Below, in pieces: positions 11,308 through 20,588 of a DNA stretch of 64,000 bases (within the stretch, counting starts at the first letter, position 1; each line of letters opens with the position of its first letter). The notes beneath the pieces were generated by a model. The model ran no database searches and had not been told where the DNA came from. It worked only from the letters and a program-made list of their open reading frames with translations. The translations under genes and the position numbers were made by a program. The stretch is from Azolla caroliniana (lineage: Eukaryota; Polypodiophyta). The stretch lies in the NCBI GenBank assembly GCA_043228905.1, contig JBHGNT010000009.1, positions 9,176,001 to 9,240,000 on the forward strand, given 5' to 3'.

Positions 11308-11836
11308 TGCTTCGATCCATCACGGGTCCTTCGCGGCTTCGGAAAAGGTTTCCAACTCCCATACTATTGCTACCTTCAACATAAAAGCGTAATGGTACGC
11401 CGAGTGGATCGGCGTAGCTTCTCGTTTGCGGATTCTAAGGCTTTCTTCACTCCATTTGTCCGGATGTCAAGGCCTTCGAACTCACTATCGAGGGAGTAAG
11501 TCGATTCGTTGCCATCGAAATGAGCGTCTTCAAACTCCGGCATTTTGGCCTATGTCGTACACCGATTCATAAGATAGACGGTTGTGTTAGCTGCTTCCGC
11601 CCAATATGATTTTGGCATGTACATTTCGTTAAGCATAGCCCATGCCACTTCGAGGATGTGTTGATTCTTGCGTTCGGCCACTCCGTTTTGTTGTGGCGTA
11701 TGTCGACACGGAAACTCTTGTTGTATTTCTTCTTTCCGTAGAAATGCTGAAAATTCGTCGGAGAAGTACTCCTTGCCACCTTGCCTCCATCCGACCGAAG
11801 ACATCGTGCATGTCGGCCCGTGGCTTTCTCAACTTC
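11308..11836 (-). pseudogene. element C integrase, C-terminal part
   Basis: Minus-strand fragments show CLRSDGG (second catalytic Asp region), then EYFSDEFSAFL, CRHTPQQNGVAERKNQHILE with the catalytic Glu, and MYMPKSYWAEA, typical of copia integrases. Frame changes separate the pieces. The linker to RT (11310-11530) is degenerate. The upstream half of the integrase continues at 12776 after removal of solo LTR L. Confidence 0.88.
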
Positions 11837-11841
11837 ATTCT

Positions 11842-12770
11842 TGACGGGAACCCACTGCTCCTTTTGCGCAACGCTCGGCCACAACCGAGCTTAGAATGAT
11901 ACACAGAAAAACGGGAAATAAAACACGACACAAAGAAGAGGAAGATACACAGGAGGTTTACGTGGAAAACCCCAAACTAGGGGAAAAAACCACGGCAGCC
12001 CACAGGCTGCGAACTGTCACTATGTAAGAATGTACAATAGTGAGTTCACTGAGGCAACGACCTCATGCTCACAGATCTTCGCCACAGGCGGCGGTTACAA
12101 CAGAGGCAACGACCTCTTTCTCTCTCTCTCTCTCTATACAGTTACGCACTCACTCTTCTCTTGCACCAACAGGTGAATAAACAACAACAACAGTTACTAA
12201 AAGTTTGCCCTAAGTCATATTTATACTAATATGAATTTTCGGCTATTTACAAAAGTAGCCTCGATGGGCTCTCAGAAACATATTTACGAATATGTCTCTT
12301 CATCTGGTTCATACCGAGCCTGCACCATCCGGCTCTCCGTAGCCGGGTACTCCTCATCCGGTTCATATCGGGCCTGCACCATCCGGCTCTCCGTATCCGG
12401 GTACTCCTCATCCGGTTCATACCGGGCCTGCACCATCCGGCTCTCCGTAGCCGGGTACTCCTCATCCGGTTCATACCAGGCCTGCACCATCCGGCTCTCC
12501 GTATCCGGGTACTCCTCATCCGGTTCATACCGGGCCTGCACCATCCGGCTCTCCGTAGCCGGGTACTCCTCATCCGGTTCATACCGGGCCTGCACCATCC
12601 GGCTCTCCATATCCGGGTACTCCTCATCCGGTTCATACCGGGCCTGCACCATCCGGCTCTCCGTAGCCGGGTACTCCTCATCTGGTTTCGGCCGAGGCCG
12701 ATAGGGTTTAGGGTTCACTCATCGGCACTGTTCTTCTCCCTTCCCATCCGGAGGGACCTATTTCCCAACA
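11842..12770 (-). mobile_element. solo LTR L (copia A/D-like), nested in C
   Basis: 929 bp with TG...CA ends on the plus strand (TGACGGGAACCC...TTCCCAACA), flanked by a perfect target duplication ATTCT (11837-11841 and 12771-12775), and no internal region. It shares with LTRs of A and D the CGGCCACAACCGA start region, the GTGGAAAACCC and CTATTTACAAA segments, a CT tract (12117-12135), and the terminal CCATCCGGAGGGACC motif. It is longer than those because of an internal minisatellite. Solo LTRs arise by unequal recombination between the two LTRs of one element. It lies in C's integrase and is the innermost level of this nest. Confidence 0.95.
12303..12684. repeat. 54-bp minisatellite with 108-bp higher-order period
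   Basis: Seven tandem units of 54 bp, phased by GGTTCATACCGGGCCTGC, at about 12306, 12360, 12414, 12468, 12522, 12576 and 12630. Units alternate between a CCGTAGCCGG and a CCGTATCCGG variant (A-B-A-B-A-B-A; the sixth reads CCATATCC), so the true repeat is a 108-bp dimer. As 54 is divisible by 3, it creates several long open frames with an 18-residue period on both strands. I regard these as artefacts. Confidence 0.95.
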
Positions 12771-12775
12771 ATTCT

Positions 12776-13259
12776 TAAATTTTTGGAAGTGTCCGAACAC
12801 TTCACTCTTTTGTCGCATCGGGTAGATCCAAGTGTGCCTAGAGAAGTCGTCGATGAAGGTCACGTACTATCGGCATCCGCCGAATGTCGCCATTTGAGTC
12901 AGACCCCATACATCGGAATGAATTACGTCGAGTACGCCTTTGCTCACATTCCGCTCCTTCAGAAATGGGTGTTGATGTTGCTTGCCGAATTGGCAAGCGG
13001 CACACACACCTTCAATCTCTTTCTTCGTGAATGTCAGGAGCCCGATGATGACTCCTTTCGATTGCATTGCCTTGAGCTTTTGGAGGTTGATATGGCCAAT
13101 CCGCTTGTGCCATAACTCTATGTCGGAATCGGCTTTCATGCCCTTTGCCAACATGGCCGATTTCATCTCATGTGGGTCGACAATGAACATTCGACCCTCT
13201 CTTCGTCCGTGTGCGATGAGTCGGCCCTCTTTTTCGATGAAGCAACCGCCTTGATTAAA
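12776..13259 (-). pseudogene. element C integrase, N-terminal part
   Basis: Minus strand: MFIVDP, then the H-H-C-C zinc region (LWHKRIGHINLQKL ... CAACQFGKQH), HPFLKERN, and VIHSDVWG with the first catalytic Asp. Toward 12776 the frame reads an FIDDFSR-type segment and TWIYP before solo LTR L. It joins the gag-protease frame at 13260. This is the GAG-pre-integrase plus integrase core arrangement of copia elements. Confidence 0.88.
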
Positions 13260-14507
13260 TCATACTTGCATTCCTTGCTCTACAATTTGGCCGACGGAGA
13301 CCAAATTCTTCATGATAGTTGGTACATGCAAGACATTTTTAATATAAGTTTGCTTACCTTCTTCTCCGAACAGAACATTGCCGATGTGCCGAATCAGATG
13401 CGTAGTGTCATCTCCGGTTTCGACATAGCCGGGTTGGTCCGGCTCTCGAAGTTCTCGGAACCATTCTTGATGCGACGTCATATGTTTCGAGGCACCAGAA
13501 TCGACAAACCATACATCTTCCGGATCTGAGACATTAGTAGAAGTAGAGGCCGACATAGAATTCGCTCTATGTCTCATCATGAACATTCCACCGCGATCGT
13601 CATAGTCGGAGTTGATGGCGTAGTTGGTGAGTTGTCGGCTAGTGGAAGCCGACTCGCGTATCTTCTTACGACATTCTTCTTCGTGGTGACTGATTTTTCC
13701 GCAATATCCGCATTCGACCAAGCTTTGTCGGTTCGGACCGGAATGGAAGCTCCCCTTTCTTCTGAAGGTTCCTCGATGGCTTCCGTCTTGATGCCGAAAT
13801 TGCGAGTTGTTTTCATAAGTCGGGCCTTGTCCGCCTCGTCCTTGGCCGAATCGGCCTCTTCTTGCATGGCCGCATCCTCTTCCTCCGTCCGAATGCGTGT
13901 AGAGCATTTGGCCTTCCGAGCCATTACTCCTTGTTCGAACATGGTTTTCTTCGACCAACAACATGGATTGAAGATCGAAGGAGGGTGGATTCTCCCATGC
14001 TAGTATGGTGGTCCGCATCGTGCCGAATCGTGGTGCAAGGCTGTCGAGACATATTTCTACCATCTCGTCATCCTCCACATTTACGCTTATCGAGCCGAGC
14101 GAATCACAAAGCTCCTTGATCTTCAAGGTGTAGCTCGTGACGGGCATATCCCTTTGTTGGATATTATTCAATTCTTGGTGGAGTTGAAGCTTTCTCGCGG
14201 TAGTGTTGGCGGCGAAAATCTTTCGTAGATTCTCCCATGCTTCCTTCGGCGTCTTCACTTCTTGAATGTACCCGAGCATGTGGTCATGAACACATGTCAC
14301 CAAGCAATACATCACTCTTCTTGCCACTTGCTCCCATGTTGCATAGTCGACGTCTTCTGGGTTGGGCCGATTTTCTTGTGCTCCTTTGATGTAGCTCCAA
14401 TAGCCTTGGCCGATGACAAGGTATTGGTGCATCTTGTACTCCCAAGATGCAAAGTTGTTGCGATCCAACTTCTCGCTAGGGAGAGAACTCCCCATTTGAG
14501 TATTCAT
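13260..14507 (-). CDS. element C Gag-protease (open frame)
   Basis: Open over about 415 codons from ATG at 14507 (MNTQMGSSLPSEKLDRNNF), the start shared with E, F and G. The frame is open further upstream, but that part is 5' leader. Gag: WEYKMHQYL, KTPKEAWENLRKIF, LHQELNNIQQRDM (copia-type UBN2/Gag-polypeptide region), an arginine/glycine-rich segment, then the zinc knuckle CGYCGKISHHEEEC (CX2CX4HX4C) that binds RNA. Protease: VWFVDSGASKHMTS with the catalytic DSGA motif, and NVLHVPTIMKNLVSVGQI at its end. Intact over this whole stretch, unlike the rest of C's pol. Confidence 0.9.
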   Translation of the reverse strand: MNTQMGSSLPSEKLDRNNFASWEYKMHQYLVIGQGYWSYIKGAQENRPNPEDVDYATWEQVARRVMYCLVTCVHDHMLGYIQEVKTPKEAWENLRKIFAANTTARKLQLHQELNNIQQRDMPVTSYTLKIKELCDSLGSISVNVEDDEMVEICLDSLAPRFGTMRTTILAWENPPSFDLQSMLLVEENHVRTRSNGSEGQMLYTHSDGGRGCGHARRGRFGQGRGGQGPTYENNSQFRHQDGSHRGTFRRKGSFHSGPNRQSLVECGYCGKISHHEEECRKKIRESASTSRQLTNYAINSDYDDRGGMFMMRHRANSMSASTSTNVSDPEDVWFVDSGASKHMTSHQEWFRELREPDQPGYVETGDDTTHLIRHIGNVLFGEEGKQTYIKNVLHVPTIMKNLVSVGQIVEQGMQV

Positions 14508-14589
14508 TGTCGATGTAGATTTCTTCCTTCTTTTCTTTTCCTTCTCTCTCGAACACGACCTATGTAGTCGCACTACGATAGCAATGAGC

Positions 14590-14981
14590 CAATTCTTCTT
14601 GAACGTCGGCGTAGAGCACAACACACGATCACGATGAGGCGAGTGGGCTAGATCGAGCTACCAAATCGCTCTGATACCATGTAAAGAATCAATGGTGATT
14701 CTTGTGTAGCGGAAGAGATGTGTGTTATGTGTATGTGTGAGAGGAAGGAGGAGAGGAGAGAAACACAAGATGGATAAGAGACAACACAATTCTTCTTGAA
14801 CGTCGGCGTAGAGCACAACACACGATCACGATGAGGCGAGTGGGCTAGATCGAGCTACCAAATCGCTCTGATACCATGTAAAGAATCAATGGTGATTCTT
14901 GTGTAGCAGAAGAGATGTGTGTTATGTGTATGTGTGAGAGGAAGGAGGAGAGGAGAGAAACACAAGATGGATAAGAGACAA
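14590..14981 (-). repeat. 197-bp tandem duplication across the PBS-LTR boundary of C
   Basis: Copy 1 about 14590-14784, copy 2 about 14787-14981, offset 197 bp. Each contains the 5' leader, the complete PBS (GCTCTGATACCA on the plus strand) and about the first 100 bp (plus strand) of the LTR. As a result element C has two primer binding sites, only the right one abutting a complete LTR. Very few differences separate the copies. Confidence 0.93.
14865..14876 (-). other. primer binding site of element C
   Basis: Minus strand TGGTATCAGAGC, complementary to the 3' end of initiator tRNA-Met, directly abutting the LTR with no spacer. A duplicate lies 197 bp to the left (14668-14679). Confidence 0.93.
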
Positions 14982-15333
14982 AAATGAAGTACTCAAGAAG
15001 AAGGAGATGTATATTAACAAGGAGAATATGATAAATGAAAATGTATCATTACAAGGAGTCACAACCGACTTAGTATGAAGTATGAGGAGGGTGCTATATA
15101 TAGAGTCACCCTCTCTCTTCATTAACTTACAACAACCACTCTCTCTCTTGGGGAATGTGAAGACTCATAGTCATGGGGAATATGTAACTCATTAGTTATG
15201 TGTCATAGAATATGATTCTATGACACATAGTGAATGTGTAGAGAGTAGTGGTGTGACTCTTGACCTTTGAGTAATCATAGATTCTCAAAAGGTGTGTTCA
15301 CACGTTGTGCTATGTTCAGCTTGATTCTCAACA
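14877..15333 (-). repeat. 5' LTR of element C
   Basis: 457 bp, matching 9226-9681; followed by target duplication CCTCC. It contains TATATATAGAG (about 15095-15106, plus strand; CTCTATATATA on the element's strand), which could serve as a TATA element. Confidence 0.95.
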
Positions 15334-15390
15334 CCTCCCACTTGGGACAATTGTTGCAATGTAATGGTTAAGATTTGATGAAAAAGAGAT

Positions 15391-15440
15391 GGTGCAGTGG
15401 TAGAACTATATTCTTTAAGAGAAGAGTCTTGCATTCGATC
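15391..15440 (+). other. tRNA-like (SINE-like) segment in element B
   Basis: GGTGCAGTGGTAGAAC resembles a tRNA A box, and TTGCATTCGATCC follows about 30 bp later and resembles the B box. It lies between the C insertion and B's protease, a place not explained by gypsy coding sequence. It may be a SINE fragment. No ends or poly(A) tail were found, so the call is tentative. Confidence 0.35.
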
Positions 15441-15479
15441 CTTAACAATGATGTTTTTTTATGAAGGGCACCAAATTTC

Positions 15480-15875
15480 TCACCTCCTCCAATCGATTCT
15501 TGGGTTATGTAGCTCAAACCATGGCAAACCAAGGATAATTGGATGCTCGGGGCTACGTACTATAATAAAGGAAACTACACATCCTAAATCACCTAAGAGT
15601 ATGTGTATTGGCTCAGACTCTTCGAATATCCTCCCAAAAGCTATGGGACATCCATGAATCACTACTACAGAAATCGGGCAAGGAAGGGTATGCAAGGATA
15701 TTTGATGCTTTTGGGCAAAATCTCTATCCATAAAACAAGAATTGGCACCACTAAGGGATTGGACCTGAAGTTGACAACTCGGTGTCCTAACTTGTACTTG
15801 GGCTGAGAAGACTTTACTAACATGCTTGGAAGAAATGGAACCTACACTAGGTTGTACAGATCTAGAGTTGTCCAA
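15480..15875 (-). pseudogene. element B aspartic protease (catalytic Asp lost)
   Basis: The minus-strand frame has SLSGANSCFMDRDFAQKH, then PIAFGRI, LGDLGCVVSFIIVRSPEHPIILGLPWFELHNPRIDWRR, the last being the conserved C-terminal part (ILG..W) of gypsy retropepsins. The catalytic triplet, normally D-S-G or D-T-G, reads L-S-G here, so the active aspartate is gone. It lies between gag and the C-split RT, as expected. Confidence 0.88.
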
Positions 15876-15959
15876 CGAAATGGCTCCTATTTTGGCTGGA
15901 CTTATTCATTTGACTCCTCTTCTAATTGACTTAGGACTTCAAACTTATTGGGCAAAGGT

Positions 15960-17060
15960 GGATTATTCATAATATTAGGATCACTAAGTGCTTCTAAATT
16001 GTTGGACTCAATTTTATTGTCATAGTGAATTTGATTTACCTGACGTCTTGGCCTACAGGAGCAATGAATGGCTATATGTCTTGGACCTCCACAATATAAT
16101 CACAAACGGTTTGCTCGACGTCATTGTTTCTCTTCATTTTTCAATGGTCCTCATCATTGGGTCATATCGATCTCCATGGGTGCAGGCCTATCAATTTGGG
16201 CTGGACTACGTGTTTGCCTTGGAGTTAGAGCAGGGCTATATGTTTGCCTTGGAGATGATCGTGTCGTACTGATGCATAAGTTGGTGTGAATCTTGATCTT
16301 GTTATTTGTTGTTGTTAGTCTCATCGACGCTCAAAAAAACAATTATCGCACCGTATTGCTCTACTAATAGCTTCTGTAAGAGATTTTGGATCCTCGTGGA
16401 ATATAAGAAGTAAGTCTTTTACATCGCTACGAAGACCAGAACGAAACTGCTCCATTAGGGCTTGTTCGTCCTAAGGAATATCGTTTGCGATGAGACGAAA
16501 ATTGGTTTCATATGTCAATGTTGGCTGATCACCCTGACGTAGTGCAAAATCTTGTTGATCGTTGTTTTTACCCCATATGTATCTCCAAAGCAAGCCTTAA
16601 ATTCTTTGACAAATTCCTCGAAATTAAGGAGTAAAGGAGAATTTGTCTCTAATGATGGATCAAACCATGAGAACTCTATACCAATCAATAAGGTGCCCAC
16701 TAACCCAACTCGAGATGCATCTATCGGATAACATGTGGGATGCATTTGAATTACCAACCGCACTTGATTTAAGAAACCTCGGAAATGCGCCCTCGAACCA
16801 TCAAATTTAGCAGGGAGGCTGATTTTGGGCTCCTTGATAATTCCTTGACCTTCAACCCTTTGTTGTAAAATTACGATTGTTAACTCTAGTTGTTGCACCC
16901 ATCGCATAAACTCCTCTTGTTGTTGTTGCTTCTCCACAGTAACCTTTTGTAGATCTCCAAGAAGACGTTGATTCTCTAATTCAAGAGATGCGAACTTGGA
17001 TTTAAGATTCTCCATTTCAGCAACAAGGTTAAGATATTCTTCTGAGTTGATGGCGGCCAT
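15960..17060 (-). pseudogene. element B Gag (broken)
   Basis: 17060-16515 is open for 181 residues from MAAINSEEYLNL. The first 90 residues form a likely coiled coil (MENLKSKFASLELENQRLL, QQQQEEFMRWVQQLEL). The capsid-like region follows: PAKFDGSRAHFRGFLNQV, FDPSLE, EEFVKEFKACFGD (Retrotrans_gag pattern). Further down, the zinc knuckle is visible at about 16080-16125 as YCGGPRHIAIHC, but the codon of its first cysteine is now TGA. Other stops lie in between. Confidence 0.88.
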
Positions 17061-17115
17061 GGTTTCATGATTTTTATAGAGGAGGATAAAGGAGAGAGAG
17101 AAATTCGAATCAAAC

Positions 17116-17553
17116 TGTCAGAACCAAGAGAGAAGATAGAGTGACAGAAGAAAGATATAAAGAGATCACAAGAAGAGAGGAATGAAATGATAAGAGAAGA
17201 ATGAATGTATTAAAGTAGAATGAGAATCGATACAAGATAGGTGATGAGAGCTTAAGACTAGTGTTTATTCAAATTGATTTGAGAATATATGTATGCTCCT
17301 ATTTATAGGTTCCTATAGAATAGCCTAGAGATTTCTATAATGTTCTAGAATGTTCTAGACCTAGAATATTCAAAGATGTTCTAGGATATTCTAGAATGTT
17401 CTTAAGTATTTACAATAATCAGATTATTACAAGAAGTAGCTTTTATTATCTCATATGATCATAGCCTATCTCAATGGTTGGGTTCTTGATTATGTATTAC
17501 AAGGTATTGGGTTCAAGCCTAGGTGAAGCCATGATGTTTATGTATTCATGACA
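17116..17553 (-). repeat. 5' LTR of element B
   Basis: 438 bp, TGTCAGAACC...TTCATGACA on the plus strand, matching 5965-6400. The tRNA-like B box GGTTCAAGCCT recurs at 17510-17520. The primer site next to it (GTTTGATTCGAATTT on the element's strand) could not be assigned to a tRNA. Confidence 0.94.
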
Positions 17554-18981
17554 GTCTTCTTCTCCATGATGTTTATGTCTCGGCTCCGAACGACCTTCTT
17601 GTCAGCTAAGTCCCATAGCCATTAGCCAAAATCATTGTCGTCGTATCCCAAAAATATGCATGGCCGAGTTTTTGGATCCAGTTTCCCCTCTAGTCCTTAA
17701 CAATACACAGGTAGACAACAACACAGTCGAACACCCTCAAGTGTCAGTATGAGACATCCTTGCCAGTCCACACCCTTTGTGGAATATCTCTGTCCAAGGG
17801 TGTTGAGGGTGATTTGTATATCACATACACTGTGGTCATCAGCACCTCAGCCCAGAATGTCTTGGACAACTTGGCATGTGCTAACATACTTCGGACCATC
17901 TCCATGATGGTCCGGTTCATCCTCGCGACCAACCTATTGAGCTCTAGCGTCTTTGGCAAAGTGTACTCGAGTCTAAATCCCTTCGCCCAACAGTATTCTT
18001 CGAACGATCCTCTCCTCCATTGTCCACTCGAACTGCTTTTAATTTCCAACCGATCTCCCTCTCGACTCTCGCTTGGAACTCCTTGAAGACCGACAACACC
18101 TGGTCCTTGGTCTTCAATACGAAAACCCACAACACCCTTTGTGGAATATCTCTGTCCAAGGGTGTTGAGGGTGATTTGTATATCACATACACTGTCGTCA
18201 TCAGCACCTCAGCCCAGAATGTCTTGGACAACTTGGCATGTGCTAACATACTTCGGACCGTCTCCATGATGGTCTGGTCCCTCCTCGCGACCAACCTGTT
18301 GAGCTCTAGCGTCTTTGGCAAAGTGTACTCGAGTCTAAATCCCTTCGCCCAATAGTATTCTTCGAACGATCCTCTCCTCCATTGTCCACTCGAACTGCTT
18401 TTAATTTCCAACCGATCTCCCTCTCGACTCTCGCTTGGAACTCCTTGAAGACCGACAACACCTGGTCCTTGGTCTTCAATACGGAAACCCACAACTTCCG
18501 ACTACAGTCATCGATGAAGGTCACAAAATACGTTGGTATGCATGAGCGCCAACAGTGTTCTCTTCCTTGTCGAGGGCCTAGTTCAAAAAGAGGTTATGTT
18601 CTGCTTGCCGGCCAAGAAATTGGTGTACTTCTCAAGTTGCATGTTCTTCACCTCCGGAATGAGGTTGTCATCAGCAAGTCTCTGCATCCCCTTCTCACTC
18701 ATGTGGCACAACCTCATGTGCCATAGTTCATTGACTATGTCAGCTGCCACATTCACTTCCTCCCTGCATATTTGAGCATGCATTAAGTACAATGTGTTAG
18801 TCTTACGAGCTTGAGCCACAATCAAGCTCCCTTTGTAGAACTTCAAGATGTCGTTCCAAATGCTACCTGTGTAGCCTTCATCATCCAGCCGACCGAATGA
18901 CATCAGATTCAATCTTACTTCCGAAATGTGTTGAACACCTCTCAATACTAGTCTACACCCAGTAGATGTTTCCAAACACAC
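17554..18981 (-). pseudogene. element A integrase (broken, internally duplicated)
   Basis: From 18981 downward on the minus strand: CLETSTGCRLVLRGVQHI, LWHMRLCHMSEKGMQRL (GAG-pre-integrase histidines) and LAGKQN, then FIDDCSRKLWV, DQVLSVFKEFQARVERE, VRVDNGGE with the second catalytic Asp, and further down LELNRLVAR where the catalytic Glu region (ELNGLAERMN in D) is altered. 17771-18494 is a 362-bp tandem duplication of the catalytic core. Several frame shifts. It is cut at 17554 by element B. Confidence 0.9.
17771..18494 (-). repeat. 362-bp tandem duplication in element A integrase
   Basis: Units 17771-18132 and 18133-18494, phased by CACCCTTTGTGGAATATC. Differences are few (for example ATGGTCCGGTTC against ATGGTCTGGTCC). 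Element D, the closest relative here, has a single copy, so the duplication happened after the two diverged. It repeats the coding segment from the second catalytic Asp to beyond the Glu region. Confidence 0.93.
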
Positions 18982-18999
18982 ATATCATATGCCGACAAT

Positions 19000-19985
19000 T
19001 CGACATGCTCCTTCATTTCCCATCTTTACAAAACCTTTGGTCTCCGACTCTATGCGATGAGAAGCACTTCCGGTCGGGGGTTAGGTGAAACGATGCTCCG
19101 GATTCGACCCATGTCAATTCATCGTCGACAAGATTCATGTCATTCTGCTTACTGATCAGCAGCTCCTCCTCACTTGTCACGATTGCCGAGGTGTTCTTGT
19201 TGTCCAGAATTTTCTTCGGTTGAACATTGTCGCCTCCCTCATTGTCTTTCCGATAGTGTCGGCAATTTTTTTGGAAGTGTCCTGGTTTCCCACAATAGAA
19301 GCACATGGGCCTTCCCCTTGACTTTGACCTAGTCCCCGACTTTTCCCAATTCTAGGGACTTTTGTTCCGGCCTCTTCCCTCATTCGTGTCACTTTCCGTA
19401 ACTAAGGCCTTTGGATCAAAAATTGCCTCTCTCTCCTTCCGGCGAGCTTCCTTATTCAGCATGCTTGACTTCACCTTCTCTATGGATAAGTGTTTCCCTT
19501 CCAGTCCGGCATTACCCAATGTGACGACGAGTGTCTCCCAATTGTCTGGAAGGGATCCCAACAATAATAATGCTAGTAGTACCTTGTCGGCTAGAGGTAC
19601 TTCTAAAGAGGTGGTTTGGTTTATCAGGCCTTGGAAGACATCTAGATGTTTCGCCATGTCGGATCCATCTTGATACCAGAGTCTCACTATTTCCTGGAAC
19701 ACTGAGACTTTGTTAACGAAGTTTTTGTTTTTGAACATAATGACAGTCTTCTCCCAAACGACATCCGCTTTGTTCTATTCATTGAAGTTGTTGTATAGAA
19801 TCATGTCTATAAAACATCTTATGTATGTTGTTACCTTCAGGTGCATGACTTCCCTAGTCGATGCATCAATATTGTCCGGTTTGGTCTTACCATACTACAC
19901 CATCAATTTGAACACCAACATGTCCCTCACCTTCGACTTACACAATGAATCATTGGAGCCGATTAATTTGAACATGCTGCAAACG
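19000..19985 (-). pseudogene. element A Gag-protease (broken)
   Basis: Minus strand: 19738-19352 carries the copia Gag pattern (NKVSVFQEIVRLWYQDGSDM, FQGLINQTTSLEVPLAD, LLLGSLPDNWETLVV). 19392-19013 follows in another frame with the zinc knuckle CFYCGKPGHFQKNC (CX2CX4HX4C) and the protease site WVESGASFHLTP, in which the catalytic Asp of D-S-G reads Glu (element D retains WVVDSGAS). The Gag N-terminus (19740-19985) is degenerate. Homologous throughout to 44490-45480. Confidence 0.9.
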
Positions 19986-19988
19986 AGT

Positions 19989-20000
19989 GCTATGATACCA
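19989..20000 (-). other. primer binding site of element A
   Basis: Minus strand TGGTATCATAGC, one base off the initiator tRNA-Met complement TGGTATCAGAGC, separated from the LTR by three bases (20001-20003), as in element D. Confidence 0.88.
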
Positions 20001-20003
20001 GTT

Positions 20004-20269
20004 TGTTGAGATCGAAGCCGGCCACAACTGTTTTGTACTCTAGCGTATGCTAGTGCAAAGATTTGAACAAACAAGAAAAACAGGAAGCAGAAATACACTA
20101 GTACAGTGACACAAGATGTTTTACATGGAAAACCCTAACAAGGAAATACAGAGATACTCCAAACTATCTCACTATGCAAAAGGAAATACAGAGAGACTCC
20201 CAGGCAACAACCTTGGGTTCATCTTCTTCGCCGGATGGCGGGTACAACAAAGATGCAACAACACGCTCT

Positions 20270-20303
<34 letters not shown>

Positions 20304-20588
20304 CACTATTACAACAACATGAACGTTATACTAACCTTTTGCCAGGCAAGTTATATTTATACTTATATAACTTAGGGCTATTTACAAATCTGGCCTAAAT
20401 AGGTGCAACACTAAACCTATTTACATATGTGGCCTCTTCCGGATGCCTATCCGGATTCGATCTGAACACTGATCCAGTTACTGATCCGCATTCGGATCCA
20501 AATCTAGATCCAGTCTCTCTTTTCCTTCGTATCCTGCTTATCCGAGTCATGCTCTCCTTCCCATCCAGAGGGACCTTGTTTCCTAACA
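20004..20588 (-). repeat. 5' LTR of element A
   Basis: 585 bp matching 3792-4377, followed by target duplication AAGGG. The CT tract at about 20272-20299 is shorter than in the partner. Confidence 0.95.

Larger units (their letters stand above)
9226..15333 (-). mobile_element. Ty1/copia retrotransposon C, nested in B
   Basis: LTRs 9226-9681 (456 bp) and 14877-15333 (457 bp) in the same orientation, TG...CA termini, flanked by a perfect 5-bp target duplication CCTCC (9221-9225 and 15334-15338). Minus-strand gag, protease, integrase, RT and RNase H follow copia order. The PBS (complement of initiator tRNA-Met) adjoins the right LTR. It is interrupted in the integrase by solo LTR L and carries a 197-bp tandem duplication over its PBS. 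It belongs to the same family as E, F and G by its gag start and 3' tail. Confidence 0.96.
5965..17553 (-). mobile_element. Ty3/gypsy retrotransposon B, nested in A
   Basis: LTR pair 5965-6400 and 17116-17553 in the same orientation. Internal minus-strand remnants run gag (about 15960-17060), protease (15480-15875), RT-RNase H (7803-9220), integrase (about 6733-7709) and a chromodomain-like tail (6547-6732): the gypsy order, with integrase after RNase H. A purine-rich tract adjoins the left LTR (GATGGGGAGATAG on the minus strand, about 6401-6413). No target duplication was found and the left LTR edge is slightly damaged. Copia element C splits it between protease and RT. Confidence 0.93.
3792..20588 (-). 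mobile_element. Ty1/copia retrotransposon A (outermost of a four-level nest)
   Basis: Two LTRs in the same orientation (3792-4377 and 20004-20588) flank a minus-strand internal region with gag, protease, integrase, reverse transcriptase and RNase H remnants in copia order. The 5-bp target duplication AAGGG is perfect at 3787-3791 and 20589-20593. The primer binding site lies beside the right LTR (5' end of the element) and a polypurine tract beside the left LTR (3' end). Without the 11.6-kb insertion of gypsy element B it would be about 5.2 kb. All reading frames are broken. It is closely related to element D (39477-46120). Confidence 0.96.

Noticed and set aside
12303-12684. CRISPR-like array
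   Set aside because: The units are contiguous with no unique spacers and lie in a plant LTR; it is a minisatellite.
12231-12718. Long open frames with an 18-residue period on both strands
   Set aside because: They follow from a 54-bp repeat unit divisible by three inside a solo LTR; no start context, no homology, and several frames open at once.
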